Below are positions 59,460 to 64,000 of a stretch of DNA of 64,000 nt, piece by piece. Under the pieces are notes generated by a model that was not told the DNA's origin, made no database searches, and saw nothing but the letters and a program-made list of their open reading frames with translations. Positions within the stretch are counted from its first letter, which is position 1. Every line of letters starts with the position of its first letter. The position numbers were made by a program, and so were the translations under genes. This DNA is from JBPOIS01 sp052034295 (GTDB lineage: Bacteria; Pseudomonadota; Gammaproteobacteria; Pseudomonadales; Moraxellaceae). The DNA is taken from NCBI GenBank assembly GCA_052034295.1, contig JBPOIS010000070.1, positions 1 through 64,000 on the forward strand, written 5' to 3'.

Positions 59460-60107
59460 CTAAACCCTTTCACGCCGTTCCGGGGGGATTTCTCCCCGCC
59501 GCACCAGCACCAGCACGGCACCGGTGCCGCCCTGATTGGCGGGTGCACTGACAAAGGCCAGCACATCCGGGTGCTGGCGCAGCCAGCCGTTCACGCAGGT
59601 TTTCAGCAGGGCGTCCTGTCCCTTGCCGTGCACGACCTTGACCACGCGCTGGGCCTCGCGGCGGGCCAGGGCCAGCAGCTCCAGCACACCGTCGCGGGCC
59701 TCCTCCACGGTGCAGCCGTGCAGGTCCACCGCCTCGGACCACGGCAGCTTGCCTTCGCGCAGCTGGTCAAGAATCCGTTTCGGCAGGGTCGGTACTCGCC
59801 AGCTCAGAAATGCCTCACTGCCGACCGGGTGCAACAGGGCGCGCAGGTCCGACAGCGGCACCGCTGCATCGGCCTGACTGCCTTCGGCAGCCGCGCGGCG
59901 GGCCAGTGCACTGGCCTTGGGCAGGGCAGGACTGCGCCGGACCGGGGCCACCGGTTCCTGGGCCAGCCGCCGGACACCCTGGAGCTGGGCCGCAAAATCC
60001 ACCGGCGCGGCGGCCACGGGGGCAACGGCCACCGGCTCAGGGGCCACACGGGCCGCCTGAAGTTGGGTTTTCAGTTTTCCCAGGGCGACAAGGTCGGCAG
60101 GTTTCAT
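59460..60107 (-). CDS. Smr domain protein
   Basis: Protein of 215 residues with an Ala/Pro/Val-rich N-terminal half (about 20-80) and a C-terminal small MutS-related domain: AVDLHGCTVEEARDGVLELL, VVHGKGQDALLKTCVNGWL, APANQGGTGAVLVLVRRG. Smr domains are nucleases acting on DNA or on stalled-ribosome mRNA. Which applies here is not known. ATG 60107 chosen; it begins 27 bp after trpC. Confidence 0.9.
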   Translation of the reverse strand: MKPADLVALGKLKTQLQAARVAPEPVAVAPVAAAPVDFAAQLQGVRRLAQEPVAPVRRSPALPKASALARRAAAEGSQADAAVPLSDLRALLHPVGSEAFLSWRVPTLPKRILDQLREGKLPWSEAVDLHGCTVEEARDGVLELLALARREAQRVVKVVHGKGQDALLKTCVNGWLRQHPDVLAFVSAPANQGGTGAVLVLVRRGEIPPERRERV

Positions 60108-60134
60108 CGTTCGCAGGCTTCCGGCAGCGCACAC

Positions 60135-60944
60135 TCAGGGCTGGTATCTGGGGACACCAAACAGGGCCTGCAAGGCCTGACCGGGGTCCTCGGCGCGCAT
60201 GAACTGCTCGCCCACCAGGAAGGCATTCACCCCGTGGGCCTGCATCAGGTCCACATCCTGACGGGTGCGGATGCCGCTTTCGGTGACCAGCAGGCGGTCC
60301 TTGGGGATCTGGTGCAGCAGGCCCAGGGTCATGTTCAGGCTGACCTTGAAGGTCTTCAGGTCACGGTTGTTGATGCCGATCAGGCGGGAAGGCAGGCACA
60401 GGGCGCGTTCCAGTTCCCTGTGGTTGTGCACTTCGATCAGCACATCCAGCCCCAGCCCGGTGGCCGTGTCGTAGAGCTCTTTCATCTGCTCATCGGACAG
60501 GTTGGCCACGATCAGCAGCACGCAATCGGCCCCCAGCACCCGGCTTTCGATGATCTGATACGGGTCGATCATGAAATCCTTGCGCAGCACCGGCAGGCTG
60601 CACACCGAGCGGGCCTCCTGCAGGTAGGCGTCGTTGCCCTGAAAAAAATCCACATCGGTGAGCACCGACAGGCAGGCGGCCCCGGCCTGCTCATAGCTGC
60701 GGGCGATCTGGGCCGGTACAAAATGCGGGCGGATGACCCCCTGTGAGGGCGAGGCTTTTTTGATCTCGGCAATCACCCCCGGCCGCGTGGCGGCCAGCCG
60801 GTCTGCAAAACCTCGCAGGGCGGGGGCCTGGGCCAGCCGCTGTTCGAGGTCGCGCAGGCTGAGCCGCTGGCGGCGCTCCTGTACTTCCTGCTGCTTGCGC
60901 TCAATGATGGTGCCGAGGATGGTGTTGGCCAGAGGTTTGGACAT
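60135..60944 (-). CDS. trpC: Indole-3-glycerol phosphate synthase TrpC
   Basis: Monofunctional IGP synthase (269 residues), a TIM-barrel enzyme of tryptophan synthesis. [64 protein letters not shown] and [12 protein letters not shown] are conserved. Monofunctional TrpC with trpGDC order is the pseudomonad arrangement. It follows trpD by 12 bp. Confidence 0.97.
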   Translation of the reverse strand: MSKPLANTILGTIIERKQQEVQERRQRLSLRDLEQRLAQAPALRGFADRLAATRPGVIAEIKKASPSQGVIRPHFVPAQIARSYEQAGAACLSVLTDVDFFQGNDAYLQEARSVCSLPVLRKDFMIDPYQIIESRVLGADCVLLIVANLSDEQMKELYDTATGLGLDVLIEVHNHRELERALCLPSRLIGINNRDLKTFKVSLNMTLGLLHQIPKDRLLVTESGIRTRQDVDLMQAHGVNAFLVGEQFMRAEDPGQALQALFGVPRYQP

Positions 60945-60956
60945 GGGAAACGCTGC

Positions 60957-62018
60957 TCAGGACTGGGCGGTGGGAACCGCGGATTTCAGGTGCTGGGTGA
61001 ATTCAGCCAGCACGGACATTTTTTCCAGGGCCTGTCCGCCATGAATCAGGTCCACAGCCAGATCAATGCCCTGCTGCAGGGTGCGGGTCAGGCCAGACAC
61101 CGACAGGGCCGCCCCGGCATTCAGGGCGATCAGGTCGGCGGCCTTGGCGGCAGCCGGGGTGCTGCGCGGGCCCAGCGCATTGCGGATCAGTGCCAGACTC
61201 TGGGCGGCATCCTCGACCACCAGCCCCATCAGGCTCTGGCTGCTGATGCCATAGTCCTCGGGATTGAACACCCAGTCGCGGATATGACCATCCTTCAGCT
61301 CACTGATGGCGGTGGACTGGGCCAGTGAAATCTCGTCGAGCCCATCGCGGGAGTGCACCACCATCACGTGTTCCGCACCCAGCCGCTGCATGACCTCGGC
61401 CAGGGGGCGGCACAGCTTTTCACTGAACACGCCGATCACCAGCCGCTGCACGCCGGCCGGGTTGGTCAGGGGGCCCAGCAGGTTGAACAGGGTGCGCAGC
61501 CCCAGCTCTCGGCGCGGGCCAATCGCATGCTGCATGGCCTTGTGGTGGTTTGGTGCAAACAAAAAACCGACGCCGATTTCACGGATGCAGCGCTCGGTCT
61601 GCGCCACATCCAGATCCAGCCGGATTCCGGCCTGTTCCAGCAGATCCGAGCTGCCGGAACGGCTGGACACGCCCCGGTTGCCGTGCTTGGCCACATGCCC
61701 ACCGGCGGCAGCCACCACGAAGGCTGCAGCCGTCGACACGTTGAACAGGTGCTGGCCATCGCCGCCGGTCCCGACGATGTCCACCAGATGCGGCAGGTCC
61801 TGCACCGGCACCGGCAGGGCCAGCTCGCGCATCACCCGGGCCGCGCCGGTGATTTCGTCGATGCTCTCGCCCTTCATGCGCAGGCCCATCAGCAGGGCCC
61901 CGATCTGCGCCGGGGTGGCCTGTCCGGTCATCAGGTGCATCATCACCTCGCGCATCTGCGCCTCGGTCAGGTCAATGTGCTGGACCACCTGATCCAGCGC
62001 CTGTGGCAGGGTCATCAT
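60957..62018 (-). CDS. trpD: Anthranilate phosphoribosyltransferase TrpD
   Basis: Enzyme of 353 residues joining anthranilate and [66 protein letters not shown] and [20 protein letters not shown] are characteristic. Monofunctional (no TrpG fusion). Its ATGATG start overlaps the trpG stop by 4 bp, indicating coupling. Confidence 0.97.
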   Translation of the reverse strand: MMTLPQALDQVVQHIDLTEAQMREVMMHLMTGQATPAQIGALLMGLRMKGESIDEITGAARVMRELALPVPVQDLPHLVDIVGTGGDGQHLFNVSTAAAFVVAAAGGHVAKHGNRGVSSRSGSSDLLEQAGIRLDLDVAQTERCIREIGVGFLFAPNHHKAMQHAIGPRRELGLRTLFNLLGPLTNPAGVQRLVIGVFSEKLCRPLAEVMQRLGAEHVMVVHSRDGLDEISLAQSTAISELKDGHIRDWVFNPEDYGISSQSLMGLVVEDAAQSLALIRNALGPRSTPAAAKAADLIALNAGAALSVSGLTRTLQQGIDLAVDLIHGGQALEKMSVLAEFTQHLKSAVPTAQS

Positions 62019-62632
62019 GCGGCGCCCTCCTGACCGGGGGTCCAGCCCGCATAGCCTTCCAGAAAATTCCGGAAAATCTGGTGTCCATGCTGGCTCAGGA
62101 TCGATTCCGGGTGAAACTGTACGCCCTCCACCGGCAGGTGGCGGTGACGCAGCCCCATGATTTCATCCACCGACCCATCGTCGTGCTGGGTCCAGCAGGT
62201 CATTTCCAGCTCGGCGGGCAGGCTGTCGCGGTCCACCACCAGCGAGTGGTAACGGGTGGCCTCAAATGGCGAGGGCAGCCCGGCAAAAATCCCCACCTGG
62301 CTGTGGTACATCGCCGACAGGCGGCCATGCATCACCTGACGGGCGCGCACCACCCGACCGCCGAAGGCCTGACCGATGGCCTGATGGCCCAGACATACCC
62401 CCAGCAGCGGAATCCGTCCGGCAAACTGCCGGATCACCTGCAGCGACACCCCGGCCTCGGTGGGCGAACAGGGGCCGGGACCGATCACCAGATAGCGGGG
62501 CTGGCGGGCCGCAATATCATCCAGCGTGATCTGGTCGTTGCGGAACACCTCGATGTCCTGTCCCAGCTCGCCAAAATACTGGACGATGTTGTAGGTGAAG
62601 CTGTCATAGTTGTCGATCATCAGCACGGACAT
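62015..62632 (-). CDS. trpG: Anthranilate synthase component II TrpG (glutamine amidotransferase)
   Basis: Class I amidotransferase (205 residues) supplying ammonia to TrpE (not in this window) and, in some species, also to Pab[27 protein letters not shown], nucleophile Cys in [17 protein letters not shown], and FHPESIL with His/Glu. GAGGAGG precedes ATG 62632. First gene of trpGDC-smr-folE; no tryptophan leader peptide was recognised upstream. Confidence 0.96.
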   Translation of the reverse strand: MSVLMIDNYDSFTYNIVQYFGELGQDIEVFRNDQITLDDIAARQPRYLVIGPGPCSPTEAGVSLQVIRQFAGRIPLLGVCLGHQAIGQAFGGRVVRARQVMHGRLSAMYHSQVGIFAGLPSPFEATRYHSLVVDRDSLPAELEMTCWTQHDDGSVDEIMGLRHRHLPVEGVQFHPESILSQHGHQIFRNFLEGYAGWTPGQEGAA

Positions 62633-62922
62633 GGCAGCGGCAGCCTCCTCTCGCCGGGTGTGCAGGGGCAGCGCCGCCCCTGTAAAAACGCTCGAAACCG
62701 GCCACCTGACACAGGCCAGCCCAGCCGCACAGTTTAACACGCTTCCGTCCAGGAATTGCCGTGCGATTGTGGCGCAATGACGGCCAGCCGCGCCTGAAGA
62801 CGCTGCTGCGGATGGACTTCTGTCAAAAACCCATGCTGTGGTGCTTTTCTGTAACCGGCCTGCGCGTTACCATAGCCGGGCATTGAAACACCCGGACTGC
62901 ATTTTGCCTGAACTTGGTGCGC

Positions 62923-62939
62923 TGCACAAAAACAGTGCG
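62923..62939. promoter_or_regulatory. NtrC (NRI) binding site upstream of glnA
   Basis: TGCAC-AAAAACA-GTGC matches the enhancer consensus GCAC-N7-GTGC with both half-sites exact. It is centred about 110-120 bp upstream of the sigma54 promoter, the expected enhancer distance. Half-site-like GGTGC (62916-62920) and TGCACC (62943-62948) flank it. Confidence 0.7.
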
Positions 62940-63035
62940 TCGCTGCACCACAAAAGATCAGCCCGAACTGCACGCGACAGCGCCCGGGCCCCCTGTGCAT
63001 GCCCCAAACCGCTGGACCAGCCCATAAAAAAGGCT

Positions 63036-63050
63036 TGGCACACAGTTTGC
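63036..63050 (+). promoter_or_regulatory. Sigma54 (RpoN) promoter of glnA
   Basis: TGGCAC-N5-TTGC (within TTGGCACACAGTTTGCTA) fits the -24/-12 consensus, GG and GC being 12 bp apart. Transcription would begin near 63062, about 65 nt before the glnA start codon. Expression should rise on nitrogen limitation through phosphorylated NtrC. Confidence 0.9.
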
Positions 63051-63126
63051 TAAAACGGGGGGACATCAATTTTTTGTCCGTACGCATCCCTGCGGATGCC
63101 TGACGTCATACCGGAGCACACGACGC

Positions 63127-64000
63127 ATGGCCAACAAGGTTCTCAAGCTGATCAAGGAAAATGACGCCCAGTGGGTGGATTTCCGTTTTACCGACACCCG
63201 GGGCAAGGAGCAGCATGTCAGCTTCCCGGCCGCCACCGTGACGGAAGACACCTTCGAAACCGGCAAAATGTTTGACGGTTCGTCGATTGCCGGCTGGAAA
63301 GGCATCGAAGCCTCCGACATGATCCTGCTGCCGGACCCTGAAACCGCCTTCATGGACCCGTTCTTTGAAGCGCCGACCGTGGTCGTGACCTGCGACATCA
63401 TCGAGCCCTCCACCCTGCAGGGCTATGAGCGCGACCCGCGTTCGATCGCCCGCCGCGCCGAAGAGTACCTGAAGTCGACCGGCATCGGTGACACCGCTTT
63501 CTTTGGTCCGGAACCCGAATTCTTCGTGTTTGACGAAGTGAAATGGGACGTCAGCATGGGCAAGGTGTATCACGAGCTGTTCGCCGAAGAAGCCGCCTGG
63601 TCCACCAACAACAGCTACGAAGCCGGCAACACCGGCCACCGTCCGCGCGTCAAGGGCGGCTATTTCCCGGTGCCCCCGATTGATTCCCAGCAGGATCTGC
63701 GCGTCGCCATGTGCAACGCCATCGAAGCCATGATCGGTCCGGGCCGCATCGAAGTGCAGCACCACGAAGTGGCTTCCTGCCAGTCCGAAATCGGCGTCAG
63801 CTTCAACACCCTGGTGCGCAAGGCCGATGAAGTGCAGGTGCTGAAATACGCCGTGCACAACGTGGCTCACCAGTTCGGCAAGACCGCCACCTTCATGCCC
63901 AAACCGATGGTGGGCGACAACGGCAGCGGCATGCACGTGCACATGTCGATCAGCAAGGATGGCAAAAACCTGTTCTCCGGCGACCAGTACGCGGGTCTGT
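63127..64000 (+). CDS. glnA: Glutamine synthetase GlnA, type I (3' end outside window)
   Basis: The first 291 residues of the ammonia-assimilating enzyme are present and run off the right edge. Signatures: [80 protein letters not shown] (metal ligands) and the ATP-site [16 protein letters not shown]. The start ATG aligns with known GlnA N-termini. Adenylylation control cannot be judged because that tyrosine lies beyond the window. Confidence 0.96.
   Translation, partial: MANKVLKLIKENDAQWVDFRFTDTRGKEQHVSFPAATVTEDTFETGKMFDGSSIAGWKGIEASDMILLPDPETAFMDPFFEAPTVVVTCDIIEPSTLQGYERDPRSIARRAEEYLKSTGIGDTAFFGPEPEFFVFDEVKWDVSMGKVYHELFAEEAAWSTNNSYEAGNTGHRPRVKGGYFPVPPIDSQQDLRVAMCNAIEAMIGPGRIEVQHHEVASCQSEIGVSFNTLVRKADEVQVLKYAVHNVAHQFGKTATFMPKPMVGDNGSGMHVHMSISKDGKNLFSGDQYAGL

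Larger units (their letters stand above)
62633..63126. other. Divergent regulatory region between trpG and glnA
   Basis: No gene of convincing quality is present. The left part must hold the trp promoter on the minus strand (not pinpointed). The right part carries the glnA control elements: an NtrC-like site and a sigma54 promoter. GTAAC and GTTAC flank CGGCCTGCGC as a small inverted repeat near 62853-62872. Confidence 0.7.

Overview
GC-rich chromosomal DNA from a gammaproteobacterium. The run mucD | lepA-lepB-DUF4845-rnc-era-recO-pdxJ with nadB divergent to mucD, the trpGDC order, miaE, and a sigma54/NtrC-controlled glnA all fit Pseudomonadales. A high-GC Moraxellaceae-like organism is my best guess, but this is inferred from gene content and order only. 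Nearly every gene is recognisable housekeeping; no tRNA, rRNA, CRISPR array or insertion sequence was found.

Layout. 1-7.4 kb: the tail of an unknown gene, a lone reverse transcriptase of the UG/Abi (DRT-like) type, serC, about 700 bp of tandem palindromic intergenic repeats, a TSUP permease, and a DUF1800-DUF1501 export pair. 7.5-20 kb: dps, crcB, mltF-like, greB, sodB, a NIF3 protein, a DegS/AlgW protease, cca, a malic enzyme gene (maeB) broken by one in-frame amber codon, and a large membrane PAS-GGDEF-EAL protein. 20-25 kb: ahcY-metF-bioA-rsmE on the minus strand, headed by an S-adenosylhomocysteine riboswitch. All four products touch the SAM/SAH/one-carbon cycle. 25-32.6 kb: an outer-membrane barrel protein, a CysB-like regulator, pabC-mltG-tmk, nadB and mucD.

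32.7-46.7 kb: a compact group 2 (ABC-transporter dependent) capsule locus, kpsM-kpsT-kpsE-kpsD, a 1419-residue multi-domain glycosyltransferase, a rhamnosyltransferase-like/DUF6270 fusion, kpsC and kpsS. It sits exactly between mucD and lepA, which are adjacent in pseudomonads; algU-mucABC, which lie between nadB and mucD there, are absent. 46.7-64 kb: lepA, a PAS-GGDEF diguanylate cyclase, lepB-DUF4845-rnc-era-recO-pdxJ, an alpha/beta hydrolase, miaE, an L,D-transpeptidase, hemE, an encapsulated-ferritin-like protein without shell gene or loading peptide, folE, an Smr protein, trpC-trpD-trpG, and the start of glnA behind a sigma54 promoter and an NtrC site.

The items most worth a second look are the solo reverse transcriptase, the encapsulin-less EncFtn, the capsule glycosyltransferases, the riboswitch operon and the maeB amber codon.
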